NCBI GenBank assembly: GCA_003132905.1
Contig: PKZC01000380.1
Span: forward strand, 1-19,936
Source: Bryobacterales bacterium
Lineage (GTDB): Bacteria > Acidobacteriota > Terriglobia > Bryobacterales > Bryobacteraceae
Reading direction: 5' to 3'
DNA length: 19,936 bases
In this document: piece by piece, positions 1-7,639 of the stretch
Position numbering within the stretch: position 1 is the stretch's first letter
Layout of the letters: each line of letters opens with the position of its first letter
Program-made: the position numbers and the translations under genes
Notes under the pieces: generated by a model
What the model was told of the DNA's origin: nothing
The model's input: the letters and a program-made list of their open reading frames with translations, nothing else
Databases searched by the model: none

Positions 1-924
1 CTAACTGTACGATGTACTAGTATGCTCCACTCTTCTGTGGCGTAACTCCCGAAACGCGATGAACCCGAATAGAGCTGAACCGCCCATGGACAATATGATG
101 AGAAGAGTATGCATTAACACCGGCCATCGCCTGACCGAAAGCTCGCGAACCGTTACAGCAGCGAACATTGCGGACATTAGTGCACTTAGCAACCACGCAG
201 AGCGTCCCCAACGGTGCGTCGGCACGGTGAGAATTACTAGGCCCAACAGGATCGCAACTAGTGATGACCAGCGGCCCCGGAGAGGTAATCGCAGTCGATT
301 CCAAAATATCTGCATGAGCGCGTACATCGCATCGCGGTTACCTGCTTTCGCAGCTTTGCGGTACCACTTGGCTGCTTCGCCGGAATCTACCGGAACTCCC
401 AGGCCCAAACGATATAGCGTGCCGAGAGCGTATCCTGCAGAGGCATCGCCTTGGTCGGCTGCACTGCGGTACCAGCGGACGGCTTGCGTCTCGTCCCGTG
501 CCACGCCTCTCCCAGACTGATACATGAGGCCAAGATTGAATTCAGCACTTGGGTATCCCTGCTCAGCGGCTTTTCGATACCAGCGGACGGCCTCGACATC
601 GTCCTTGGGGACGCCCGTGCCCCGATAATACATGACACCAAGGTCGCTCTGCGCTTTTGCATAGCCTTGGTCTGCGGCTTTCATGTACCATCCAGCTGCC
701 CTGGCGTAGTCCTGTGGGACGCCTTTACCTAGATAGTACAGCGATGCGAGGTTGCACTGCGCTTTAGCATCACCCCGTTCGCTGCGTTCGAAAAGTGCAG
801 CCTGTTCTTCAGGCGAAGGCTCTCGCGAGGAACCCTCGCTTGTGTGGCCTCGGCAGCCCATGATCGAAGCGCACATTACTGGAACGAGGGCGATAGCGAC
901 AGAACGTTTCTTAGATTTGTTCAC
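1..924 (-). CDS. Sel1-repeat lipoprotein with C-terminal membrane segments
   Basis: The protein carries four clear Sel1-like (SLR, TPR-related) repeats of about 36 residues, each with the pattern 'A...LG.(M/L)Y..G.GV..D...A..WY.KAA..G', plus a degenerate fifth. Sel1 repeats are protein-protein interaction scaffolds. I chose the GTG at 924 because it gives a basic start (VNKSKKRS), a hydrophobic stretch and the lipobox-like 'SIMGC', so the mature protein would begin at about Cys24. A longer reading frame back to 1053 adds 43 residues with no signal-peptide character. Unusually, the C-terminal ~85 residues look like three hydrophobic segments ('SSLVAILLGLVILTV', 'AWLLSALMSAMFAAV', 'LLIILSMGGSALFGFIAF'), so it may be anchored in the inner membrane with the repeats outside. 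The partner is unknown. Family call is firm; topology and start are inferred. Confidence 0.82.
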   Translation of the reverse strand: MNKSKKRSVAIALVPVMCASIMGCRGHTSEGSSREPSPEEQAALFERSERGDAKAQCNLASLYYLGKGVPQDYARAAGWYMKAADQGYAKAQSDLGVMYYRGTGVPKDDVEAVRWYRKAAEQGYPSAEFNLGLMYQSGRGVARDETQAVRWYRSAADQGDASAGYALGTLYRLGLGVPVDSGEAAKWYRKAAKAGNRDAMYALMQIFWNRLRLPLRGRWSSLVAILLGLVILTVPTHRWGRSAWLLSALMSAMFAAVTVRELSVRRWPVLMHTLLIILSMGGSALFGFIAFRELRHRRVEHTSTSYS

Positions 925-1114
925 TTCATCGCTCTTAAGGTATAAATTCGGGTTCCATTTGCGGCGGGAAATACTCAAGCGGCTCTTGGTGTTCGTGGTA
1001 AAGGCAGCCGTAGTTAGGGTAGTAGGTGCGGACCATTCGGTATGCGGACGCACAAAACGGAGTCCACTCCGGTCATTTTAAAAGTATGCGCGAGTACTTG
1101 CGATTCGCGATGGG

Positions 1115-1312
1115 GTGACAGAGGACGAAGTGCGAGAATCGGCCACCAATCGCCCCGCAGGGCTGGATGTGTTGGTCAGGCTGTCCTTCGCAGCGTTATA
1201 TGCTTGGGTGGCCAATCTCATCGTTCACCGAATCGCCCTGTGGATCGCTGCCGCGGCTCTGCACTGGCTGGTGGCGCTCGTTCCCAAACGCGCGAAGCCT
1301 GCGCTAGCGTGA
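1115..1312 (+). CDS. possible small membrane protein (65 aa)
   Basis: A short GTG-initiated frame lies in the 250-bp gap between the Sel1 protein and recA and overlaps the recA 3' end by 9 bp, tail to tail. The product has a charged N-terminus (MTEDEVRES) followed by an almost continuous hydrophobic stretch from about residue 18 to 57 and a basic tail (PKRAKPALA), which would suit one or two membrane helices. There is no convincing Shine-Dalgarno sequence and I do not recognise a family, although the layout resembles short DUF4389-like membrane proteins. It could also be a chance frame in GC-rich DNA. Confidence 0.3.
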   Translation: MTEDEVRESATNRPAGLDVLVRLSFAALYAWVANLIVHRIALWIAAAALHWLVALVPKRAKPALA

Positions 1313-2380
1313 ACGAGCGGCGGTTGCGGTTTTGGGAGCTTCGATTGGCGCGGGTACGGTAGGCGCGACAACGTCCGGTTCTTTGCGCACCAGGCCCAGC
1401 GCTGAGCGGAGCTCGGCATCCACCTGCTGGCGGATGTCGGGATTGTCTTTCAAAAATTGGCGCGCGTTCTCGCGCCCTTGCCCGATCCGCTCGCCCTTGT
1501 AGCTGTACCAGGAGCCGCTCTTTTCCACGATGTTTTGCGCGACGCCCAGATCGATCAGGTCGCCTTCGCGCGAGATGCCCTCGCCGTAAATGATGTCGAA
1601 CTCGGCTTCGCGGAACGGCGCCGCCACTTTGTTTTTGACGATCTTCACCTTGGTGCGATTACCGGTGACGATGTCGCCTTCCTTGATGGCGGCGATACGA
1701 CGGATATCGGCGCGCACCGACGAATAGAACTTCAACGCGCGGCCGCCCGATGTGGTTTCTGGATTGCCGAACATCACGCCGATTTTCTCGCGGATCTGGT
1801 TAATAAAGATCAGGCAGGTATTGGATTTGGAGACGCTTCCGGTGAGCTTGCGCATGGCCTGCGACATCAGGCGCGCTTGCACGCCCATATGGCTGTCGCC
1901 CATTTCGCCGTCGAGTTCTGCTTTGGGAACGAGAGCGGCGACGGAGTCGACGACGAGCACGTCGATGGATCCAGAGATGATGAGCGCGCTGGTGATTTCA
2001 AGCGCCTGTTCGGCATAGTCAGGCTGGGAGACCAGCAGATTGTCGACGTCCACGCCGAGCTTGCGGGCGTAGGTGGGGTCAAGCGCGTGCTCGACGTCGA
2101 TGAACGCAGCCATGCCGCCGGCCTTTTGCGCTTCGGCAATTACTTGCAGCGCGACGGTGGTTTTACCCGAAGATTCCGGCCCGAAGATTTCGACAATGCG
2201 GCCACGCGGAAATCCACCGACTCCGAGTGCGTTGTCGAGCGAGATAGAGCCGGATGAAATCGCGGCGACTTGCACGATCGCTTCTTTCGACCCCAGCCGG
2301 ACGATGGAGCCTTTGCCGAACTGCTTTTCAATCTGGCCGAGAGTGAGTCCGAGGGTACGTGTGCGTTCTTTTTCGTCCAT
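1304..2380 (-). CDS. recA: RecA recombinase
   Basis: RecA coats single-stranded DNA, drives ATP-dependent strand exchange and promotes LexA self-cleavage. The 358-aa length is normal for the family. Visible signatures are Walker A GPESSGKT at residues 67-74, the catalytic Glu97 in '[10 protein letters not shown]', Walker B 'VLVVD' at 141-145, the '[25 protein letters not shown]' block, and the DNA-binding L2 region beginning '[17 protein letters not shown]' near 194. The C-terminal tail is Pro/Ala/Thr-rich and basic rather than acidic as in E. coli. The ATG at 2380 is preceded by AAGGA at good spacing. Directly upstream is a perfect tandem 17-bp duplication (see separate entry). I saw no E. 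coli-type (CTGT-N8-ACAG) or Gram-positive-type SOS box in the 80 bp upstream. Confidence 0.98.
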   Translation of the reverse strand: MDEKERTRTLGLTLGQIEKQFGKGSIVRLGSKEAIVQVAAISSGSISLDNALGVGGFPRGRIVEIFGPESSGKTTVALQVIAEAQKAGGMAAFIDVEHALDPTYARKLGVDVDNLLVSQPDYAEQALEITSALIISGSIDVLVVDSVAALVPKAELDGEMGDSHMGVQARLMSQAMRKLTGSVSKSNTCLIFINQIREKIGVMFGNPETTSGGRALKFYSSVRADIRRIAAIKEGDIVTGNRTKVKIVKNKVAAPFREAEFDIIYGEGISREGDLIDLGVAQNIVEKSGSWYSYKGERIGQGRENARQFLKDNPDIRQQVDAELRSALGLVRKEPDVVAPTVPAPIEAPKTATAARSR

Positions 2381-2425
2381 GCGTGATGATCCTTAAAGGA
2401 ATGCCTTTCGCCGGGGGAGAACACT

Positions 2426-2459
2426 AGTATAACAGCCGCGAGAGTATAACAGCCGCGAG
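2426..2459 (-). repeat. perfect tandem 17-bp duplication in the recA upstream region
   Basis: Two adjacent, identical 17-bp units occupy 2426-2442 and 2443-2459; on the recA-coding strand each reads CTCGCGGCTGTTATACT. Each unit ends in TATACT, a good -10-like hexamer, so the duplication doubles a possible recA promoter element. The array starts 1 bp after the stop codon of the upstream VWFA gene and ends about 45 bp before the recA start. No matching -35 hexamer is evident at 16-18 bp spacing, so promoter function is inferred, not shown. Confidence 0.75.
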
Positions 2460-2460
2460 A

Positions 2461-3411
2461 TCACAATTTCGGTGCGTAGTATCCTTTACGGGCGCGCACG
2501 AGCAGATCTTTGTGGCCCTTCACGCGGATTTCCACGGTGTGATAGAGGCCGTCGGCTTTAAGCGGCTCGGGGCGATAGAAAATGTTGTACTGATGCCGCA
2601 GCTCATTGGCGATGTTCTCAAACGATTGACTTAAATCCGAAGCCTTAAAAGGGAAGAACGCCTGACCGCCCGTTTCCGAGGCGAAGTAGCGCAGCACCTT
2701 GTCGCCGTCGGTTTCGATGCGCGTGATGTTGGTGGAAATGGTGTAGACGGTGACGTCGGCTTTTTGCGCCATCTCAAGCGCCTGATCGCGCGTGTAGCGG
2801 CTCTGGTTGTCTTCGCCGTCGCTCAGGATAACCATGGCGCGGCGGAATTTGTAGAGCGGCTGGTCTTCCATCAGCTTGTCGCGGCAGGCGAAGAAGACCG
2901 CGTCATAGAGCGAAGTACCGCCGCCCGGGCGCAGGTTTGCGACGGCCTTCTCGAGTTGGTCGACATTATCCGTCAGGTCCGTCACCAGTTCCGCCGCGGT
3001 ATCGAAGCTGACGATCATAGCTTTGTCGTGCTCGGGCCGGACGGTGCCATCGATAAATGCGGTTGCAGCTTCCTGCTGGAAATGAAACCGATCGCGAATG
3101 CTGTTGCTGGTGTCGATCAGGATGGCGAGGCGCAGCGGGAGATCGGTCTCAGCCGCGAATTCGATGATGGTCTGCGGCTTCTTGCTTTCGAAGACCTCGA
3201 AATCGTCCTTGCCGAGATCGGTGACGAAGCGGCCTTTTTTATCGGAGACCGTGTAGAGCATATTAACGCGCGAGACGTCGAGGGTGATGCGGTTCTTGTC
3301 GGCAGATTCGGCGGGCGCGGATTTATCGCCATTTTTTGCATCTTCTTTGGACTGGCCGGAGAGCAGAAGGGCCAAAGCGCAGAGAGCGACGACGGGGTAC
3401 AGCTTCTTCAT
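2461..3411 (-). CDS. secreted VWFA-related acidobacterial protein
   Basis: This belongs to the VWFA-related family that is strongly expanded in Acidobacteria (TIGR03436 type). From the ATG at 3411 it is 316 aa, with a signal peptide (MKKLYPVVALCALALLLSGQ), a short charged linker, an 'LGKDDFEVFESKKPQTI' beta-rich segment and a VWA domain from about residue 93. The MIDAS metal site is intact: DTSNS (Asp100, Ser102, Ser104), Thr166 in 'GGGTSLYD' and Asp198 in 'ILSDGED'. The ending 'VRARKGYYAP' is typical of the family. Such proteins are exported and probably mediate metal-dependent protein contacts; the partner is unknown. Upstream in-frame starts (3426, 3507) exist but would bury the signal peptide. 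It ends 1 bp before the recA-proximal repeat and may be co-oriented with recA. Confidence 0.9.
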   Translation of the reverse strand: MKKLYPVVALCALALLLSGQSKEDAKNGDKSAPAESADKNRITLDVSRVNMLYTVSDKKGRFVTDLGKDDFEVFESKKPQTIIEFAAETDLPLRLAILIDTSNSIRDRFHFQQEAATAFIDGTVRPEHDKAMIVSFDTAAELVTDLTDNVDQLEKAVANLRPGGGTSLYDAVFFACRDKLMEDQPLYKFRRAMVILSDGEDNQSRYTRDQALEMAQKADVTVYTISTNITRIETDGDKVLRYFASETGGQAFFPFKASDLSQSFENIANELRHQYNIFYRPEPLKADGLYHTVEIRVKGHKDLLVRARKGYYAPKL

Positions 3412-3495
3412 GAGCGGTGAAGCCATTATAGGATGGGGCGCGGCGGCTGGTTTCAGGCGTGAGAGAATAAAAGCAGTCGGAGCACCTGTATTTTG

Positions 3496-3699
3496 GTGAC
3501 AAGCCAACAGCTATACTTTGCCATTGGGATTCCGATGTTGTTTAACGCCGCCCTACTCGGGCTCGTCGTTACCCTCTTCAGCGCCAGGTTCGATGCCATC
3601 GATAAACGCTTCGACGACATGCGCGATCTGTGGCGAGCCGAGCTTCGGCGCGTGGAAGAAGTGCTCGATGCGCGGTTGAAGCACATCGAAGAACGCTGA
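3496..3699 (+). CDS. small membrane-anchored coiled-coil protein
   Basis: A 67-68 aa protein with one N-terminal transmembrane helix ('LYFAIGIPMLFNAALLGLVVTLF') followed by a charged helix with heptad-like spacing ('FDAIDKRFDDMRDLWRAELRRVEEVLDARLKHIEER'). This helix-plus-coil design is common among short uncharacterised acidobacterial proteins. The start is either TTG at 3493 or GTG at 3496; neither has a strong ribosome-binding site. It is divergent from the VWFA gene, whose chosen start lies 85 bp away, and convergent with carD. Function is unknown; it could be a small scaffold or stabiliser at the inner membrane. Composition and the clean hydrophobic/charged split argue that it is a real gene. 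Confidence 0.7.
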   Translation: MTSQQLYFAIGIPMLFNAALLGLVVTLFSARFDAIDKRFDDMRDLWRAELRRVEEVLDARLKHIEER

Positions 3700-3703
3700 G
3701 GAA

Positions 3704-3723
3704 CCCGGAACGTTCCGGCCGGG
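3704..3723. terminator. GC-rich hairpin between convergent genes
   Basis: The 14-bp perfect palindrome CCGGAACGTTCCGG (3705-3718) lies 5 bp after the small coiled-coil gene, and the alternative arms CCCGG/CCGGG (3704-3708, 3719-3723) enclose it. It sits between convergent genes, where a bidirectional terminator is expected, but no U-tract follows on either strand, so a protein-binding site is an equally fair reading. Confidence 0.35.
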
Positions 3724-3796
3724 CAAAATAGGCGGTCTCACAGCCCTTCACCAGAGACAATTTGGGAAGAAGACGAGGATCGGAGCTCAGAATCGA

Positions 3797-4309
3797 CTAA
3801 GCCGGGGCAGGCAAACTGAGGGACGACTTCGCAAGAGCGGTTTGAAGCACGCCGATAGCTTCCATCTCAGCGAGGCCGCGTGAAATGGAGAGCTCAGTCA
3901 CCAGCATATGCCGGGCGCGTTCCAACATTTTCTTTTCGCGGAACGAGAGCGGCTTCTCCGACTGTAATATCAGCAGCGTCTTCAGCACCTCGGCGATCTC
4001 GAGCAAGCTGCCGTGGCGCATCTTGTCCGAGTTCTCCTTGTAACGGTCTTTCCAATCGGCCTTGCGCTGCGCATTGCCTTCCGCGAGGAAAATAAGCACG
4101 CGCGCGATCTCGCCATTGCGGGTGACCTTGCGGAGCCCGATCTCTTCGACGTGCGAAAAGGGGACCATCACGGTCATGCTGTTATAGGTGAGGCGTAAAA
4201 GGTAGTAGCGCTCGAATTGCGCGCCGAAGGAACGGGTGCTGATGTTTTCGACCGTCCCAATGCCATGATTGGGATAAACGATCTTCTCGCCGACCTGAAA
4301 TAAGGTCAT
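3797..4309 (-). CDS. carD: CarD/CdnL-family RNA polymerase-binding transcription regulator
   Basis: CarD-type proteins bind the beta subunit of RNA polymerase through an N-terminal Tudor-like domain and stabilise open complexes, especially at rRNA promoters. The N-terminal signature 'FQVGEKIVYPNHGIGTVENI', then 'YYLLRL..NSMTVMVPFSHVEEIGLRKV', is clear; the C-terminal part is helical ('DWKDRYKENSDKMRHGSLLEIAEVLKTLL', 'LSFREKKMLERARHMLVTELS') as expected for the DNA-contacting domain. The ATG at 4309 is preferred over the upstream in-frame one at 4348 because a strong AAGGGGGT ribosome-binding site lies about 6-8 bp before it and homology starts there, giving 170 aa, a usual family length. A TTGACA-containing promoter candidate lies just upstream. 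Confidence 0.95.
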   Translation of the reverse strand: MTLFQVGEKIVYPNHGIGTVENISTRSFGAQFERYYLLRLTYNSMTVMVPFSHVEEIGLRKVTRNGEIARVLIFLAEGNAQRKADWKDRYKENSDKMRHGSLLEIAEVLKTLLILQSEKPLSFREKKMLERARHMLVTELSISRGLAEMEAIGVLQTALAKSSLSLPAPA

Positions 4310-4371
4310 ACACTGACCCCCTTGCGCCGTGGCCTGGTTGTCAGCCAAACTACTGACGAACCGGAAAGAAG

Positions 4372-4401
4372 ATGGTAAGACCTAACGGGGTTACTTGTCA
4401 A
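4372..4401 (-). promoter_or_regulatory. sigma-70-type promoter candidate for carD
   Basis: On the minus strand a perfect TTGACA (4401-4396) is followed after 18 bp by TACCAT (4377-4372), which matches four of six -10 consensus positions. The distance to the carD start codon is about 60 bp. It is the only good sigma-70-like pair I see in the 350-bp divergent region upstream of carD. Confidence 0.5.
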
Positions 4402-4561
4402 TAGACTTTACAATCTTGTTTCTGTTCAGGGAGTTTGAGCATCGCGCGCCATACACTTTCCCGTAGTGTCAATCCCGAAAACGAGAGCCAAGAGCAGCCC
4501 TCAACCTGGCAAGGTGATCACAAATACTGTATTCTCATGATAAGTCGATCGCATAATCTGG

Positions 4562-4577
4562 TGGCAAACGAAGTGCT
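4562..4577 (+). promoter_or_regulatory. sigma-54-like -24/-12 element upstream of the histidine kinase
   Basis: TGGCAAACGAAGTGCT carries the invariant GG and GC doublets (4563-4564 and 4575-4576) with exactly 10 bp between them and matches most of the TGGCAYRNNNNTTGCW consensus. A start near 4588 would leave a ~70-nt leader before the kinase gene. The downstream operon encodes a sigma-54 activator, so autoregulation is plausible. One short motif cannot prove this. Confidence 0.45.
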
Positions 4578-4657
4578 ACGATAGTGCGCCAACGTTACAA
4601 CTTGGCTTGTATCTGTGTATTCGTGTGCATTGAAAATGGTTCAGCGGAGATGGCCGC

Positions 4658-7639
4658 TTGAGGGATCTTAAGACCCAATTTGCCAGCGCGCTACTGTTTG
4701 TTCTCACAGTGGCAGCGGTGTGCTGCGCCGTCGTCAACTTTCGTCAGCAAAACGCGTATCATCTTCCTGATGATGGAGTTACCTGGGTAGATCGAACCGC
4801 TTCCGATGCTCAGAACCAAGTGGTGGCGTTGCACGTCGCCGCGGGTAGCCCTGGCTACAATGCTGGTATTCACGCCGGCGATGTGCTGCTGCAGGTAGCC
4901 GGAAGACCCATAGCCAACACCCTCGACGTACCACAGGCGCTGCAACAAGTTGGGGTGTTTTTGAAGACCGAATACATGATCCGGCGCGACAATATCTCGG
5001 TCCCGGCGCAAGTTATTGTCGGCGAGGGCGTGGTCGACCGGTCTCTGTATTATCAGTACACCGTTGGGATTGCCTACCTCCTGATTGGATTGTTTGTCTA
5101 CTATCGCCGCGTCGGCGCGCCACGGTCGGTACACTTCTACGTATTATGCCTGACCTCGTTCATCTTGTCCTGCTTTCACTTCACTGGAAAACTGAATGCA
5201 TTCGATCAGGTGATCTACTGGGGTAATGTAGCCGCAGGAGTGCTCGCGCCCACCGTCTTTTTCCATTTTTGCTTCGTATTCCCGGAAAGACCCGAATGGC
5301 TAAAACGGAACGGGCTCAGCGCCATCTTTTATATTCCGGGGACAGCGCTCCTGGCGGTGTATGTCCTGGTTGCGAAAGGGATGCTGCGGGTAACCGCATC
5401 GCCGGTGGAAGTGAATTGGTTTCTAGACCGACTGTGGCTGCTGTTTCTCAGCGTGATGTATCTGGCAGGGACGGCCGTGCTGGCGATGAAGACGCCGCAC
5501 GCCGAGGACCCCCTGGTACGGCGGCAGTTGAAATATATGCGGAACGGCGCGCTGCTGGGCGTTGTGCCGTTCATTCTGATATACGCAGTTCCCTATTTGT
5601 TCGGGGCGCTTCCGGGGCATTACCAGAAGATGGCGGTGCTCACACTGATCCTGGTCCCGTTGACGTGGGCATACGCGATTCTGCGCTATCGCTTGATGGA
5701 CGTGGACATCATCTTCCAGCAAGGCTACGTTTACACGCTTGCAACACTGGCGATGCTGGGCGTTTTCTACGGGTTGATTTTTTCGTTCACCCGCCCGGAG
5801 AATCTGAGTCCCGCGGCGATCGTTTTTCTGGTTCTGTTTGCGACGTTCATTTTCCAGCCCATCCGCGATTGGCTGCAAGAGCAGTTGGATCGCTACTTCT
5901 TCTATAAAGACCGTTACGATTACCGGCGTACGTTGATCGAATTCGCGCGCGAGCTGGGATCGGAAACGAATCTGGATGAGATGCTGCGCTCGGTGGCGGA
6001 CCGTTTACTGCACACGCTTTCGATCCAGCATGTGGCGTTCTTTCTAGCGGGCGACGGCTCCAAGAACGACGGCGACGGTTTTCATTTGCACATGACGCTG
6101 GGCAATCGCAAGGAACGAAGCCAGAAGCAGCCGCAGGAACTGGATCTCAGCTTCCTGGGAGAACAGACCGGCGAACAGTCCGGTAAACCGTATCTATTCT
6201 TTGAGCGCACCAGGCATTTGCTGGACGCCGTTTCGCATCAATGGCCCATTTCGGTGCGGCGAACGATTTCCGAGCTGGATCTGACTTACTATTTCCCCTG
6301 CCGCGTGCGAGGCCGGACCATCGCGTACCTGGCGCTGAGCCGAACCGACAAGGGCGACTTCCTCTCAAGCGACGATGTGGAGCTGATCACAACGCTGGCC
6401 GGCTACGTCAGCATTGCGGTTGAGAACGCGCGGCTCTACAGCTCGCTGCAAAGCAAGGTGGAAGAGTATGAGCGGCTGAAGGAGTTCAGCGAGAATATCG
6501 TTGAATCGATCAACGTGGGGATCCTGGCCGCGGATCTGAACGATTGCGTGGAGAGCTGGAATACGCAGATTGAACGGCTGACGGGCATTCCGCGCCACGC
6601 CGCGTTGGGCCGGCCGCTTTCGGAGCTTTTCCCGGCCGAGCTGTGCGAAAAGTTCGATCAAGCGCGCGGGCAGACGGGCGTTCAGAACATCTATAAATTT
6701 GTTTTGCCCGCTGCTACTGTTGCGGCGGTTGCTTCGGCTGCGGCGAGCGGGAACGGTCACACCGCCGGAAATGGCAGGGGCATCGGAAACGGAGGGGGAA
6801 ACGGCAAGGGAAACGGAAAGCCGAGCGGCCCGGCCGTCCACATCTTGAATCTGGCGATCGCGCCGCTGGTCTCGAAAGATATGCGGCAGATCGGCCGCCT
6901 GATTATCTTTGACGACATCACAGATCGGGATGAGTTGGAACGCAGGCTGGTGCAGGCCGATAAGCTCAGTTCCATCGGGCTGCTGGCCGCGGGCGTGGCG
7001 CATGAAGTGAATACGCCGCTGGCGGTGATTTCCACCTACGCGCAGATGCTGGCCAAGCAGATCTCAGACGACGAGCAGAAATCGAAACTGCTGGACAAGA
7101 TCGCCAAGCAAACCTTCCGGGCGAGTGAGATCGTGAATTCTTTGCTCAGCTTCTCCCGAACATCGCCCACTGAGTTTGTGGAAGTGGACGTGTGCAAGGT
7201 GATCCATGAGACTTTGAGCCTGGTGGACCATCAGCTGAAAAAATCCGCGATTGAGGTGAAGCTGGATGCTCCCGATGCCTTGCCGCCAGTGAAAGGCAAT
7301 GCGGGCAAGCTGCAACAAGTGTTCCTGAATCTCTTTTTTAACGCGCGAGACGCCATGGATGCCGGAGGCACGTTGACCATTCACGCCTGGAACGAAAACG
7401 GATTTGCGCGCATCGATGTGGCCGATAGCGGGCAGGGAATTGCGCCGGAACACTTGGAGCGCATCTACGATCCGTTCTTTACAACCAAGGCGGCGCTCAA
7501 GGGCACCGGACTTGGGCTTTCGGTCACGTATGGCATCGTGCGCGAGCACGGCGGTACGATTGAAGTCGATAGCCATTTGGGAGCCGGCTCGCGATTCCGC
7601 GTCAAGCTTCCTCTAGCCAGAAAGCCGGTGCATGCCTGA
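4658..7639 (+). CDS. PDZ-7TM-GAF-PAS hybrid membrane histidine kinase (NtrB-like)
   Basis: A 993-aa sensor kinase pairing with the NtrC-type regulator that follows. Order of domains: N-terminal membrane helix (about 9-27); a periplasmic PDZ-like domain (about 55-122, 'SPGYNAGIHAGDVLLQVAGRPI'); a block of about eight membrane helices (about 131-400); a GAF-like domain (about 424-590); a PAS domain (about 605-755) interrupted by a Gly/Asn-rich insert (about 697-724); HisKA with phospho-acceptor His782 in 'GVAHEVNTPLAV'; and HATPase with N-box 'NLFFNARDAMDAGG' (891-904), G1 'DSGQGIA' (923-929) and G2 'GTGLGLS' (949-955). All kinase motifs are intact. TTG 4658 is chosen because GGAGA lies 7 bp upstream and it places a signal/membrane helix at the N-terminus. 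The stop overlaps the next gene by 8 bp, implying translational coupling. The PDZ domain suggests sensing of a peptide or envelope signal; the ligand is unknown. Confidence 0.93.
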   Translation: MRDLKTQFASALLFVLTVAAVCCAVVNFRQQNAYHLPDDGVTWVDRTASDAQNQVVALHVAAGSPGYNAGIHAGDVLLQVAGRPIANTLDVPQALQQVGVFLKTEYMIRRDNISVPAQVIVGEGVVDRSLYYQYTVGIAYLLIGLFVYYRRVGAPRSVHFYVLCLTSFILSCFHFTGKLNAFDQVIYWGNVAAGVLAPTVFFHFCFVFPERPEWLKRNGLSAIFYIPGTALLAVYVLVAKGMLRVTASPVEVNWFLDRLWLLFLSVMYLAGTAVLAMKTPHAEDPLVRRQLKYMRNGALLGVVPFILIYAVPYLFGALPGHYQKMAVLTLILVPLTWAYAILRYRLMDVDIIFQQGYVYTLATLAMLGVFYGLIFSFTRPENLSPAAIVFLVLFATFIFQPIRDWLQEQLDRYFFYKDRYDYRRTLIEFARELGSETNLDEMLRSVADRLLHTLSIQHVAFFLAGDGSKNDGDGFHLHMTLGNRKERSQKQPQELDLSFLGEQTGEQSGKPYLFFERTRHLLDAVSHQWPISVRRTISELDLTYYFPCRVRGRTIAYLALSRTDKGDFLSSDDVELITTLAGYVSIAVENARLYSSLQSKVEEYERLKEFSENIVESINVGILAADLNDCVESWNTQIERLTGIPRHAALGRPLSELFPAELCEKFDQARGQTGVQNIYKFVLPAATVAAVASAAASGNGHTAGNGRGIGNGGGNGKGNGKPSGPAVHILNLAIAPLVSKDMRQIGRLIIFDDITDRDELERRLVQADKLSSIGLLAAGVAHEVNTPLAVISTYAQMLAKQISDDEQKSKLLDKIAKQTFRASEIVNSLLSFSRTSPTEFVEVDVCKVIHETLSLVDHQLKKSAIEVKLDAPDALPPVKGNAGKLQQVFLNLFFNARDAMDAGGTLTIHAWNENGFARIDVADSGQGIAPEHLERIYDPFFTTKAALKGTGLGLSVTYGIVREHGGTIEVDSHLGAGSRFRVKLPLARKPVHA

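Noticed and set aside
1457..2257. Long plus-strand open frame opposite recA
   Set aside because: It mirrors a fully conserved recA; high GC keeps the opposite frame open.
2381..2460. LexA/SOS box before recA
   Set aside because: Neither CTGT-N8-ACAG nor a GAAC-N4-GTTC type site is present in the short upstream region; a different acidobacterial operator cannot be excluded.
2764..3420. Long plus-strand open frame opposite the VWFA gene
   Set aside because: It is a composition-driven shadow of a gene with signal peptide and MIDAS residues; the product has no recognisable domain.
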